Source of the DNA: DATLLN01 sp963809205
Lineage (GTDB): Bacteria > Actinomycetota > Thermoleophilia > Gaiellales > JAICJC01
Length of the DNA stretch: 64,000 nt
Assembly (NCBI GenBank): GCA_963809205.1
Contig: CAWEIS010000003.1
Coordinates: 376,562-440,561, forward strand
Direction: 5' to 3'
Shown here: positions 1-7,100 of the stretch, piece by piece
How positions within the stretch are numbered: position 1 is the stretch's first letter
Layout of the letters: each line of letters starts with the position of its first letter
Position numbers and translations under genes: made by a program
Notes under the pieces: model-generated
What the model saw: only the letters and a program-made list of their open reading frames with translations
What the model was told of the DNA's origin: nothing
Databases searched by the model: none

Positions 1-1
1 C

Positions 2-562
2 ACCGTCACCGTCGAGGACGTGGACGCCGCCCGCGCAGCGCTCGGGGTGGACGTGCCCGAGGGCAGCGTCGGCAGCGGCACCGGGATGACGTGCTTCGAC
101 TTCGCCGGGGGCATCGGCACCGCGTCGCGGGCGATCGGCGAGCACGCGCTCGGCGTTCTGCTGATGTGCAACTTCGGTGAGCGGGAGCGGCTGACGGCGG
201 GCGGGCTGCGGTTCGACCCGGCCGAGGGACCGCCCCCTCCCGAGGGCTCGTGCATCGCGGTCTGCGCGACGGACGCGCCGATGACCGCCCAGCAGCTGCG
301 ACGGCTCGCGCTGCGCCCGTTGCTCGGGCTGGCGCGCGCCGGGTCGTACGCGCACGACGGTTCGGGCGAGATCGGCATCGCCTTCACCACAGCCCGGGAG
401 CAGACGCTGGGCAACGAGCAGCTGAACCCGTTCTTCGCCGCGGCCTACGAGGCGGCGGAGGAGGCGGTCTACAACTGCCTGGTCGCCGAGCGGCCGCCCA
501 TGCGCAAGCGCGACGGCCGGGAGCACCCGGAGTTCCCGCGCAACCTGCTCGCCCGGCCGTGA
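2..562 (+). CDS. P1-family (DmpA-like) peptidase, C-terminal part, cut by window edge
   Basis: The open frame runs in from the left edge, so the N-terminus lies outside. The visible part carries GSVGSGTGM followed by CFDFAGGIGTASR, which matches the region around the N-terminal nucleophile serine of self-cleaving P1-family aminopeptidases (DmpA, BapA). A glycine/serine-rich stretch then leads to a C-terminal domain with TTAREQTLGNEQLNPFF, also typical of the family. Known members cleave N-terminal residues or beta-amino peptides; the substrate here cannot be read. It overlaps the next gene by 4 bp (GTGA), so it is probably co-transcribed with the lysine-degradation cluster. A GTG at 20 could be taken as a start but is internal to the conserved domain. 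Confidence 0.78.
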   Translation, partial: TVTVEDVDAARAALGVDVPEGSVGSGTGMTCFDFAGGIGTASRAIGEHALGVLLMCNFGERERLTAGGLRFDPAEGPPPPEGSCIAVCATDAPMTAQQLRRLALRPLLGLARAGSYAHDGSGEIGIAFTTAREQTLGNEQLNPFFAAAYEAAEEAVYNCLVAERPPMRKRDGREHPEFPRNLLARP

Positions 563-1488
563 GCCTCGCCGGCCTGCTGGAGCCGCACGCGACGGTCACG
601 GTCGCCGGGCTGGCCAAGAACGCGGGCAAGACCACGGTCATGAACCACCTGCTGGCGTCGCTGGAGGGGCCGTTCGGCCTCGCCTCGCTCGGCCTGGACG
701 GCGAGGCGCGCGACCAGCTGACCGGCCTGGCGAAGCCGCGGGTGCGGCCTCCGGCCGGCGCGCTTGTGGCGACGGCGGAGAGCCTGGCGGGCGACGCGCC
801 GGTGCGCGCCCGGCTGGGCATGCGGACGTCGGTCGGCGAGGTCATGCTGGTCGAGAGCACCGGCGAGCCGGTGATCGTCTCTGGCCCGGCGCGACTGGAC
901 GAGCTCGACCGAACGCTGGACGCTCTGCGCGCGCTGGGCGTGCGCAGGATCCTGCTCGAGGGCGCTGTGGGCAGGCTGGGCACGGCGGCGCCAGGCCGGG
1001 CCGACGCGGTCGTGCTCGCGGCCGGCGCCTCGCTGGCCAACGGCCCGGACGACTACGCGCTGAGGGCCAAGCTCGTCCTGGACGCCCTCGATCTGTCATG
1101 CACCGCCGACCCGGCCGACGTCACCGTCCGGCATGCGGCGGGCTTCGAGGAGGAGACGGCGGCGCTGGTGCCTGCCGGCGGCTCGGCAGAGTTGCAGGGC
1201 GCGCTGACCGGCCCGCTGCTGGAACGGCTGCTGCGCGTCGGCACCCGCTGCACGCTGGTGGTGGCCGACGCCACCCGGGTGCTTGCCCGTCCGCAGCAGG
1301 TGGCCCGGGCGCGGCGGGGCGGGGTGGAGGTGCTGGCGCGCCGGCCGCTGGCGATCGCCGCGGTCACCTCCAGCCCGTTCCATCCCGACCGCCCGCTCGA
1401 CCCCGGCGAGGCGTTCTCGGCGCTGTCCGACGCGGCGGCCGGGCGATGGCCCGTGGTGGACGTGGTTTCGGGGAGAATCAGCGAATGA
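559..1488 (+). CDS. kamB: KamB-like lysine 5,6-aminomutase reactivase subunit (P-loop protein)
   Basis: The 309-residue protein starts at GTG 559, overlapping the peptidase stop by 4 bp. Near the N-terminus it has a Walker A-like motif, GLAKNAGKTT. Position directly ahead of kamD (apart from the insertion described below) and the P-loop fold fit KamB, proposed as part of the ATP-dependent factor that reactivates the adenosylcobalamin-dependent lysine 5,6-aminomutase. No MutS-like KamC partner is visible; it may lie to the left of the window. The stop TGA at 1486-1488 sits inside the 27-bp repeat, in the ATGA that is also the kamD start in the second repeat copy, so the ancestral genes overlapped by 4 bp. 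Function is inferred from family resemblance and context. Confidence 0.62.
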   Translation: MSLAGLLEPHATVTVAGLAKNAGKTTVMNHLLASLEGPFGLASLGLDGEARDQLTGLAKPRVRPPAGALVATAESLAGDAPVRARLGMRTSVGEVMLVESTGEPVIVSGPARLDELDRTLDALRALGVRRILLEGAVGRLGTAAPGRADAVVLAAGASLANGPDDYALRAKLVLDALDLSCTADPADVTVRHAAGFEEETAALVPAGGSAELQGALTGPLLERLLRVGTRCTLVVADATRVLARPQQVARARRGGVEVLARRPLAIAAVTSSPFHPDRPLDPGEAFSALSDAAAGRWPVVDVVSGRISE

Positions 1489-1491
1489 GGC
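1465..1491 (+). repeat. 27-bp direct repeat, left copy (end of kamB)
   Basis: The 27 bases beginning GTTTCGGGGAGAATCAG and ending GAATGAGGC are identical to 2669-2695. This copy contains the kamB stop; the right copy contains the kamD start. The pair brackets the 1.2-kb insertion like a recombination core or an unusually long target duplication. Confidence 0.95.
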
Positions 1492-1514
1492 CGCAAGCCG
1501 TATAGCTACGCGGA

Positions 1515-2258
1515 ATGGATCCTCCGGTGATTCTCTCCGACTTCGAGGACGCGTTCGGCCAGCAACTCCGGGACGGCGTCGCCGGCACCGCGGGCGACGC
1601 ACATCTAGAGCGGGACGACGGCTCCGTCGGCCGGGCGATGGCGGCAGTGAACTTCCTGCTCCCCTACACCGAATGGGGGACGGCAGAGCGGCAGGTATTC
1701 GACCAGATCCGAGGCCGAGTCCTCGACGTCGGATGCGGCGCAGGGAGGCACAGCTTGGAGGCGCAGCACCGCGGCCTGGAGACCGTCGCAATTGACATCT
1801 CACCCGGCGCGGTCGAGGTCAGCCGCGGCCGCGGTGTCCGGGACGTCAGACTGCTCCCAATGGCGGAGGTGGACGAGCGGCTAGGGACGTTCGACTCCGT
1901 GCTGATGATGTGCGGCAACTTCGGCCTGGCCGGCTCCGCTGGCGAGACCGAGCGGTGGCTGCGAAGGATGCACCGGTTGACGTCGCCACGCGGGCGGATC
2001 CTGCTCGACACCGTCGACCCGTACCCGGATGCAGACGCGCAGTACCTCGCCTACATGGCGCGAAATCGAGCTCGCGGCGCACTGCCTGGGCAGGTAACGA
2101 TCCGGATCCGCTACGGCGAGCGCGTGACGCCTTGGCTCGACCTGCTGCTGGTGTCGCCGTCCGAACTCACCGAGCTCGCACACCGCGCAGGCTGGCGGGT
2201 GCGGCAGGTGGTGTCCGGCGAACCGCCGGATTTCTACGCGGTGCTGGAGAAGGCATGA
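1515..2258 (+). CDS. class I SAM-dependent methyltransferase (cargo of the insertion)
   Basis: The 247-residue protein has the methyltransferase motif I VLDVGCGAGRHS at about residues 69-80 and the motif II acidic residue in VAIDIS. LLDTVDPYPD follows in the later Rossmann strands. The substrate is unknown. It begins at ATG 1515, 27 bp after the kamB stop, and is bounded by the 27-bp repeats, so it is probably an acquired gene that has captured the operon's transcription rather than a lysine-pathway enzyme. Its C-terminus (PPDFYAVLEKA) is intact and there is no frame damage. Confidence 0.8.
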   Translation: MDPPVILSDFEDAFGQQLRDGVAGTAGDAHLERDDGSVGRAMAAVNFLLPYTEWGTAERQVFDQIRGRVLDVGCGAGRHSLEAQHRGLETVAIDISPGAVEVSRGRGVRDVRLLPMAEVDERLGTFDSVLMMCGNFGLAGSAGETERWLRRMHRLTSPRGRILLDTVDPYPDADAQYLAYMARNRARGALPGQVTIRIRYGERVTPWLDLLLVSPSELTELAHRAGWRVRQVVSGEPPDFYAVLEKA

Positions 2259-2640
2259 AGCGTGGAGGCGGACGGCGAGGTCGCGGCCGACGGCCCGCTC
2301 CATGGCTCCGTCGGGCGGGGTCCTCGCCGTCCTGGCAGATCTAGGCGCTGGGGGAGCAGCGCCCGTGACGAATGATACATGCGCCTGCACGGCCGGAAAG
2401 TGACGTGTTATCCTCGCGCGGGGGCAAATGGGGGCGACGACCACTGAGCCTCCCCGGTCGTGGTAGCCGCCCCCGCGTCCCTCTACTCGTCGGTCGCTCG
2501 GTAGCGTCGGACGGCCGCCGCCCACCGTGACGACGTTCTCGGCCGACGTGATCTCAACGCGCTTCCGTGGGCACCTCGGGGGCACACCAGCACGTGATAC
2601 GGCGGCAAGTACAGCACCCTTGAACGGCTTAGCCATGCGG
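2259..2640. other. gene-poor part of the insertion, with an interrupted inverted repeat
   Basis: No convincing coding region is seen here. The clearest structure is an interrupted inverted repeat: GGGGGCG at 2430-2436 and ACCAC at 2440-2444 pair with GTGGT at 2460-2464 and CGCCCCC at 2468-2474. This could be a folded RNA or a recombination-site structure. The stretch from 2560 to 2640 is also non-coding and may be the remnant of a larger acquired element. Confidence 0.4.
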
Positions 2641-2668
2641 AACCGGCCTGGGTAGGCGGCCCGGTTTT
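2641..2668 (+). terminator. terminator-like hairpin at the right end of the insertion
   Basis: AACCGG at 2641-2646 pairs with CCGGTT at 2661-2666, with a GGC-rich inner stem, and is followed by a short T-run that enters the 27-bp repeat. If active it would end methyltransferase transcripts and reduce read-through from kamB into kamD, so kamDE-kal-kce may need another promoter. No clear one was found. Confidence 0.45.
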
Positions 2669-2695
2669 GTTTCGGGGAGAATCAGCGAATGAGGC
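2669..2695 (+). repeat. 27-bp direct repeat, right copy (start of kamD)
   Basis: Identical to 1465-1491. Here the ATG inside the repeat (2689-2691) is the kamD start, and the repeat also supplies the GGGGAG ribosome-binding sequence, so the insertion left kamD translation signals intact. Confidence 0.95.
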
Positions 2696-4227
2696 TCGAG
2701 CTGGACACGGCCCTGGTGGACGAGGCGTTCGCGCTGGCGGACGACATCGCGGTGCCGGTGGTCGACTTCGCCCGGAGCCACACGACGGTGACCATCGAGC
2801 GCACCGTGGCCCGGCTGTTCGGCGTGGACGGCGTCGACGACCTCGGCGTGCCGCTGCCCAACGTGCTGGTCGACGCGCTCGGCCCGCGGCTGGGCGAGGG
2901 TCTGGCGCTGCCGCTGGCCGCCACCTGCGCCGCGACCGGGCACACGCCGCAGCGGGTCGCCGAGGCGATCGCGGCGGGCGAGCTGTCGCTGGCTGAAAAA
3001 TCGGGGTCAGACCCCGATTTTTCACTCGCCGCCTCGCTCGCCGAGGAGGGCGACCGGCGGATCGCCGCGCGGCGGTCGGAGCGCGAGGCGATGGTGGCCG
3101 AGTTCGGCGATCCGCCGACGCCGTGGCTGTACGTGATCGTCGCCACCGGCAACATCCACGAGGATGCCCGGCAGGCGCAGGCGGCCGCCCGGGCCGGCGC
3201 CGACGTGATCGCGGTCATCCGGTCGACGGCGCAGAGCCTGATCGACTACGTTCCGTACGGTGAGACCACCGAGGGGTTCGGCGGCACGTACGCCACGCAG
3301 GCGAACTTCCGGCTGGTGCGCGCCGCCCTCGACGAGGTGATCCCCGAGCTGGGGCGCTACGTGCGGCTGACCAACTACGCCTCGGGCCTGTGCATGCCCG
3401 AGATCGCGGCCTGTGGCGCGGTCGAGCGGCTGGACATGATGCTGAACGACTCGATGTACGGGATCCTGTTCCGCGACATCAACCCGCAACGGACGTTCTG
3501 CGACCAGTACGTCAGCCGGATGATCAACGGCCGCGCCGGCGTGATCATCAACACCGGCGAGGACAACTACCTGACCACGTCGCCCGGGCACGAGGCCGCT
3601 CACACGGTGGTCGCCAGCAACTTCATCAATCGCTCGCTGGCGCTGGCCGCCGGAATCCCGGAGCCGCAGATCGGGCTCGGGCACGCGTTCGAGATCGATC
3701 CCGACCGGCCGGGCCAGGTGATGGAGGAGTGGGCCGGCGCGCTGCTCATCCGCGAGCTGTTCCCGGACTGCCCGATCAAGTACATGCCGCCGACCAAACA
3801 CGTCACCGGCGACATCTTCCGCACGCAGTCGCTGGGGACGATGTTCAACCTGATCGGCGTCGCCACCGGCCAGCACATCCAGCTGCTGTCGATCCTCACC
3901 GAGGCGGTGCACACCCCCTTTCTGGCCGACCGGATGCTCGCGATCCAGGATGCGCGGCGCGTGTTCGAGGCCGCCCGCCCGCTGCGCGACTCGCTGCAGG
4001 CTGTGCCCGGAGGCCCGCTGGACGAGCGAGCGAAGCTGGTGCTGGCTCAGGCGGTCGACCTGCTGCGCAAGGTGGCCGAGGTCGGCATGTTCGATGCCAT
4101 CGAGCGTGGCTGGTTCGCCGACACGCCCCGCTCGCGCGACGGCGGCCGCGGCCTGGAGGGTGTGGCCGTGCGCGAGCCCGGCTACCACAACCCGTTCCTC
4201 GAGCTGTGGGAGCCGGCGCGTGTCTGA
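2689..4227 (+). CDS. kamD: D-lysine 5,6-aminomutase alpha subunit, with a palindromic repeat inserted in frame
   Basis: The 512-residue protein is close to the roughly 516 residues of the clostridial enzyme. Conserved stretches include RMINGRAGVIINTGEDN and HVTGDIFRTQSLGTMFNL. With KamE and the cofactors PLP and adenosylcobalamin it moves the terminal amino group of D-lysine (or L-beta-lysine) to the adjacent carbon. The reading frame contains a perfect 31-nt palindrome at 2994-3024, translated as EKSGSDPDFS, between two SLA-like stretches (LSLA before, SLAA after), as though about 10 codons were added to a linker. The start ATG 2689 lies inside the 27-bp repeat. Overlaps kamE by 8 bp. Confidence 0.9.
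   Translation: MRLELDTALVDEAFALADDIAVPVVDFARSHTTVTIERTVARLFGVDGVDDLGVPLPNVLVDALGPRLGEGLALPLAATCAATGHTPQRVAEAIAAGELSLAEKSGSDPDFSLAASLAEEGDRRIAARRSEREAMVAEFGDPPTPWLYVIVATGNIHEDARQAQAAARAGADVIAVIRSTAQSLIDYVPYGETTEGFGGTYATQANFRLVRAALDEVIPELGRYVRLTNYASGLCMPEIAACGAVERLDMMLNDSMYGILFRDINPQRTFCDQYVSRMINGRAGVIINTGEDNYLTTSPGHEAAHTVVASNFINRSLALAAGIPEPQIGLGHAFEIDPDRPGQVMEEWAGALLIRELFPDCPIKYMPPTKHVTGDIFRTQSLGTMFNLIGVATGQHIQLLSILTEAVHTPFLADRMLAIQDARRVFEAARPLRDSLQAVPGGPLDERAKLVLAQAVDLLRKVAEVGMFDAIERGWFADTPRSRDGGRGLEGVAVREPGYHNPFLELWEPARV
2994..3024. repeat. REP-like perfect palindrome inside kamD
   Basis: Fifteen bases on each side of a single central A are perfectly complementary: TGAAAAATCGGGGTC, A, then its reverse complement. 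The same ends (CTGAA...TTCAG), A/T arm and GGTCAGACC core recur at 54477-54509. A hairpin this strong inside a coding sequence, in frame and without a stop, suggests insertion of a repetitive extragenic palindrome-type element. Confidence 0.85.
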
Positions 4228-4954
4228 GATCGTTCCCTACGGCGACACCGCCGGCGACGCCATGGTGCAGCTGAGCTTCACGCTGCCCGTGTCGGCCGAC
4301 GCCGGCGCCCGCGAGGTCGGCCTGCAGTTCCTGCGCAACAACGGCTTCCTCGAGCCGCAGATCGTGCACGCGACGGCCGCCGACCGCGACATGACGTTCT
4401 ACGTCGCATATGCGAAGGCCGCGCGGGGCGTCGACCCCGGCCAGGTGACGGCGACCGAGGCCGAGGCGCCGCGGCTCGACTACCGCCAGGTCAACGCCCT
4501 GATCGAGCGCGAGCTGGGGCGCAAGGTGGTCGTGATCGGCGCGGCCATCGAGTCCGACGCCCACACGGTGGGCATCGACGCGATCATGAACATGAAGGGG
4601 TTCGCCGGCGACTACGGGCTGGAGCGCTATCCGTGGATCGACGCCGTCAACCTGGGCGCCCAGGTGCCGTGCGAGCGGCTCGTACGGGAGGCGCAGGAGC
4701 GGAGCGCCGACGCGATCCTGGTGTCCCAGGTGGTCACCCAGAAGCAGGTGCACGCCCGCCAGCTGACCAAGCTGGTCGATCTGCTCGAGGCCGAGGGGCT
4801 GCGCGACCGCTATCTGCTGATCGCCGGCGGCCCGCGGCTGTCGAACACGTTCGCCAAGGAGCTGGGGTACGACGCCGGGTTCGGGCCCGGCTCGACGCCC
4901 TCGCAGGTCGCGGCCTGGGTCGCGACCGAGCTCATCCAACGCAAGGGGGAGTGA
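4220..4954 (+). CDS. kamE: D-lysine 5,6-aminomutase beta subunit (B12- and PLP-binding)
   Basis: The 244-residue protein contains the cobalamin-binding DxHxxG motif as ESDAHTVGID, where His is the lower axial ligand to cobalt. Eleven residues later NMKGF carries the lysine that forms the internal aldimine with PLP in this family. The C-terminal half is a Rossmann-like B12 domain ending in GFGPGSTPSQVA. The start is GTG 4220, inside the kamD end (8-bp overlap); the stop overlaps the kal start (TGATG). Tight coupling with KamD fits an alpha2beta2 enzyme. Confidence 0.92.
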   Translation: MSEIVPYGDTAGDAMVQLSFTLPVSADAGAREVGLQFLRNNGFLEPQIVHATAADRDMTFYVAYAKAARGVDPGQVTATEAEAPRLDYRQVNALIERELGRKVVVIGAAIESDAHTVGIDAIMNMKGFAGDYGLERYPWIDAVNLGAQVPCERLVREAQERSADAILVSQVVTQKQVHARQLTKLVDLLEAEGLRDRYLLIAGGPRLSNTFAKELGYDAGFGPGSTPSQVAAWVATELIQRKGE

Positions 4955-5364
4955 TGGAAGGACTGACTGTCGAGCTTCGCATGCGGCTATCCGCCGCGGA
5001 TGTGCACTACGGAGGCAACCTCGTGGACGGCGCGCACGGCCTCGAGATCTTCGGCGACATCGTCACCGAGCTGGCGATCCACACCGACGGCGACGAGGGC
5101 CTGTTCGCCGGCTACGAGAAGGTCGAGTTCCTGGCCCCGATGTACGGCGGCGACTTCGTGCGCGCACGGGGCACGATCGCCCGCATGGGCAACACCAGCC
5201 GCACCGTCGACTTGGAGATCTGGAAGGAGATCGTCGCCCGCCCCGACATCTCCGACTCGGCAGCCGACTTCCTCGCCGAGCCGGTGCTGGTCACCCGGGC
5301 GCGCGGGACGTACGTGGTCAAGAAGGAGCACTCGCGCGGGCCGCAGGGACGCGCCACGGGGTGA
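4954..5364 (+). CDS. kal: 3-aminobutyryl-CoA ammonia-lyase
   Basis: This 136-residue hotdog-fold protein has HYGGNLVDGAHGLEIFGD near its start and YEKVEFLAPMYGGDFVRARG in the core strands, as in Kal of lysine fermenters. It removes ammonia from L-3-aminobutyryl-CoA to give crotonyl-CoA. ATG 4954 is preceded by AAGGGGGA, a good ribosome-binding site, and overlaps the kamE stop. The last four bases GTGA are shared with kce. Small size and placement between kamE and kce support the call. Confidence 0.88.
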   Translation: MEGLTVELRMRLSAADVHYGGNLVDGAHGLEIFGDIVTELAIHTDGDEGLFAGYEKVEFLAPMYGGDFVRARGTIARMGNTSRTVDLEIWKEIVARPDISDSAADFLAEPVLVTRARGTYVVKKEHSRGPQGRATG

Positions 5365-6179
5365 GCGGCGACCTGGTCATCACGGTCGCCCCGTGCGGAG
5401 CGGAGACCACCCGCGAGCAGGCGCCGGGCGTGCCCTACACGCCTGACGAGATCGCCGACGAGGCCCGGCTCGCGTTCGACGCCGGTGCGCGGATGGTGCA
5501 CGTCCACGCACGGTGGGACGACGGCACGCCGACCCAGGACGCCGACCGCTACATCGCGACGGTGGCGGCGATCCGCGAGCGGGCGCCGGACATGATCGTC
5601 CAGGTCTCGACCGGCGGAGCGATTGGCATGACGGCGGAGGAGCGGCTGGGCTCGCTGGCGGCCGAGCCGGAGATGGCCAGCCTGACCTGCGGAACCGTCA
5701 ACTTCGGCCGCGGCGTGTTCGAGAACCCGGCGCCCCTGATGCTGGAGTTCGCCCGCGCGCAGCTGGCCGCAGGCGTCCGGCCGGAGCTCGAGATCTTCGA
5801 CGCCGGCCATCTCGACAACGCGCGCTGGCTGGCGGCGAAGGCGCCGCTCGAGGGGCCGCAGCACCACGACCTGGTGCTCGGGGTGCCGGGCGGGATCGCC
5901 GGCACCGCCCAGAACGTGGTCATGCTGTCCGATCGGCTGCCGACCGGCTCGACCTGGTCGGCGACCGGCATCGGCCGCAGCTTTCTGCCGGTTGTCACGG
6001 CTGCGCTGGCCTGCGGCGGGCACGTGCGCTGCGGATTCGAGGATCAGGTCGAGGTGGAACCGGGGGTGCCGGCGGCGTCGAACGCCGACCTGGTGGCGCG
6101 CGTCGCGGCGATCGCAAAACTGCTCGGCCGCTCGCCGTCGACGCCGGCGCGGGCGCGCGAGCTGCTCGGGCTTACGTGA
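5361..6179 (+). CDS. kce: 3-keto-5-aminohexanoate cleavage enzyme (BKACE family)
   Basis: The 272-residue TIM-barrel protein has the family's zinc-binding HVHAR motif after DAGARM, GGAIGMTAEERLG, and the late ATGIGRSFLPV and HVRCGFED segments. Kce condenses 3-keto-5-aminohexanoate with acetyl-CoA to acetoacetate and 3-aminobutyryl-CoA, the substrate of Kal. BKACE enzymes vary in substrate; here the neighbours fix the lysine assignment. The start is GTG 5361 with a 4-bp overlap. Lysine 2,3-aminomutase and 3,5-diaminohexanoate dehydrogenase, needed for a full pathway, are not in the window. Confidence 0.88.
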   Translation: MSGDLVITVAPCGAETTREQAPGVPYTPDEIADEARLAFDAGARMVHVHARWDDGTPTQDADRYIATVAAIRERAPDMIVQVSTGGAIGMTAEERLGSLAAEPEMASLTCGTVNFGRGVFENPAPLMLEFARAQLAAGVRPELEIFDAGHLDNARWLAAKAPLEGPQHHDLVLGVPGGIAGTAQNVVMLSDRLPTGSTWSATGIGRSFLPVVTAALACGGHVRCGFEDQVEVEPGVPAASNADLVARVAAIAKLLGRSPSTPARARELLGLT

Positions 6180-6813
6180 GCTCCATCGCAGGGAGGTGGG
6201 CCGCCAGCAGCTCGCGGACGCGCTCCTCGGTGACCTGCGGGAACTCCTCGTAGAACTGGCTGACGGCACGGAAGCGCTGTGGAGCCCGGAGCGTCACCAG
6301 GCGGTCGCATTCGCGGGCCATGCGCTCCGCCGACGGCTGGGGCAGAACGGGCAGTGCGATCACGATCTGCCGCGCCAACGCGTTGCGCGTGGCCGCGAGC
6401 GCCGCGCGCACCGATGCGCCGGTGGCCGCACCGTCGTCCGTGATCACGGCGATCCGGCCGGCGACGTTCAGCGGCAGCCCGTGCCGCAGGCGCTCATCCA
6501 TCGCGCGGGCCTCGGCCGTCGCCGCGTCGTACGCGGCCTCAATCTCGGCGGTCGAGAGCACTGAGGCGATCCGCCGGTTGGTGAACCGCTCGCCCATCGG
6601 GGCCACGGCGCCCATCGCCAGCTCGGGATACCCCGGCATCGGCACCTTCTTGACGCACAGCACGTCCATCGGCACCTCGAGCAGCCGCGCCGCCTCGGCC
6701 GCCACCTCGACTCCGCCTCGGGCAAGACCGACGATGGTGACGTTCGGTCGCCCGCGGAGATCGGGAAGGGCCGCGGCGAGTCCCGCGCCTGCCTGAGTGC
6801 GGTCCCTGAACAC
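6172..6813 (-). CDS. phosphoribosyltransferase-domain protein
   Basis: The 213-residue protein begins VFRDRTQAG, followed by GLARGGVEVA, VKKVPMPGYPELAMGAV and VITDDGAATGAS, the last being the PRPP-binding loop of type I phosphoribosyltransferases. Many relatives act in unknown salvage or regulatory reactions, and no base specificity can be read. I chose GTG 6813 because a good promoter abuts it (next entry), implying a leaderless mRNA; a start at 6861 would lie upstream of that promoter. Converges with kce, the two 3' ends overlapping by 8 bp. Confidence 0.75.
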   Translation of the reverse strand: MFRDRTQAGAGLAAALPDLRGRPNVTIVGLARGGVEVAAEAARLLEVPMDVLCVKKVPMPGYPELAMGAVAPMGERFTNRRIASVLSTAEIEAAYDAATAEARAMDERLRHGLPLNVAGRIAVITDDGAATGASVRAALAATRNALARQIVIALPVLPQPSAERMARECDRLVTLRAPQRFRAVSQFYEEFPQVTEERVRELLAAHLPAMELT

Positions 6814-6849
6814 GGTGCGATATTGACACCACAATGCCCCGCTGGTCAA
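6814..6849 (-). promoter_or_regulatory. promoter of the phosphoribosyltransferase gene, probably leaderless
   Basis: On the minus strand TTGACC (6849-6844) and CAATAT (6825-6820) are separated by 18 bases. Only six bases lie between the -10 element and the GTG start, so transcription should begin at or within a base or two of the start codon. Confidence 0.6.
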
Positions 6850-6904
6850 GCGTGTCAGCATGCTTGGGACAGATGTGGTACAGAGCCGTGCGCGGACCCT
6901 CGGC

Positions 6905-7045
6905 TATACTGCTGCCCTGGCAAAGCAGAGGCACCCGCTTCTCACCTACCGGGCGCGTCCTTGGTGGGTTCAACCGAATCGATTCGGCGCACGTCCCGTG
7001 GGGACGTGATGAGACGGGTGCCTTCGCGGCGCCCGTTTGTGTTTT
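6905..7045 (+). promoter_or_regulatory. infC leader: promoter -10 and attenuator-like alternative hairpins
   Basis: A consensus-like -10, TATACT, lies at 6905-6910. Downstream, CACCCG (6932-6937) plus TCTCA (6940-6944) can pair with TGAGA (7010-7014) plus CGGGTG (7015-7020). The same CGGGTG overlaps a second hairpin, GGGTGCC (7016-7022) with GGCGCCC (7028-7034), followed by GTTTGTGTTTT, an intrinsic terminator. The two folds exclude each other, the layout of an anti-terminator/terminator switch. Inner hairpins at 6974-6987 and 6990-7008 would stack in the first fold. Autoregulatory leaders before infC-rpmI-rplT are well known; the ligand here (L20, IF3 or uncharged ribosome state) is not determined. 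Confidence 0.68.
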
Positions 7046-7067
7046 CCGACGGAAGGAACGAACAGGC

Positions 7068-7100
7068 TTGAACAAGATCGTGACTGGGCACGCCACTTGA
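7068..7100 (+). CDS. possible 10-codon leader peptide ahead of infC
   Basis: TTG 7068 is preceded by GGAAGGA at 7051-7057, a strong ribosome-binding site with 10-base spacing. It encodes MNKIVTGHAT and stops at TGA 7098-7100, overlapping the proposed infC TTG start (7097-7099). It could couple ribosome arrival to IF3 translation. It may instead be a frame artefact if infC starts further upstream. Confidence 0.35.
   Translation: MNKIVTGHAT

Larger units (their letters stand above)
1492..2668 (+). mobile_element. 1.2-kb insertion between kamB and kamD carrying a methyltransferase gene
   Basis: Excising one repeat unit (1204 bp from repeat to repeat) would restore an ATGA overlap between kamB and kamD, the spacing used by nearly every other junction in this operon. 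The inserted DNA looks more A/T-rich than its surroundings and contains one methyltransferase gene, about 380 bp without a convincing gene, and a terminator-like hairpin at its right end. No integrase or transposase is visible, so any mobility would have to be supplied in trans or be lost. Calling it mobile is inference from the perfect repeats and restored junction. Confidence 0.6.

Noticed and set aside
1492..2668. A classical insertion sequence
   Set aside because: No transposase gene and no terminal inverted repeats; the flanking repeat is far longer than usual target duplications.
2689..4954. Ornithine 4,5-aminomutase (OraE/OraS) instead of lysine 5,6-aminomutase
   Set aside because: The PLP lysine and B12 motif lie in a separate small beta subunit and the neighbours kal and kce are lysine-pathway genes.
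7037..7096. infC starting at TTG 7037
   Set aside because: That codon lies within the T-run of the leader terminator and has no ribosome-binding site.
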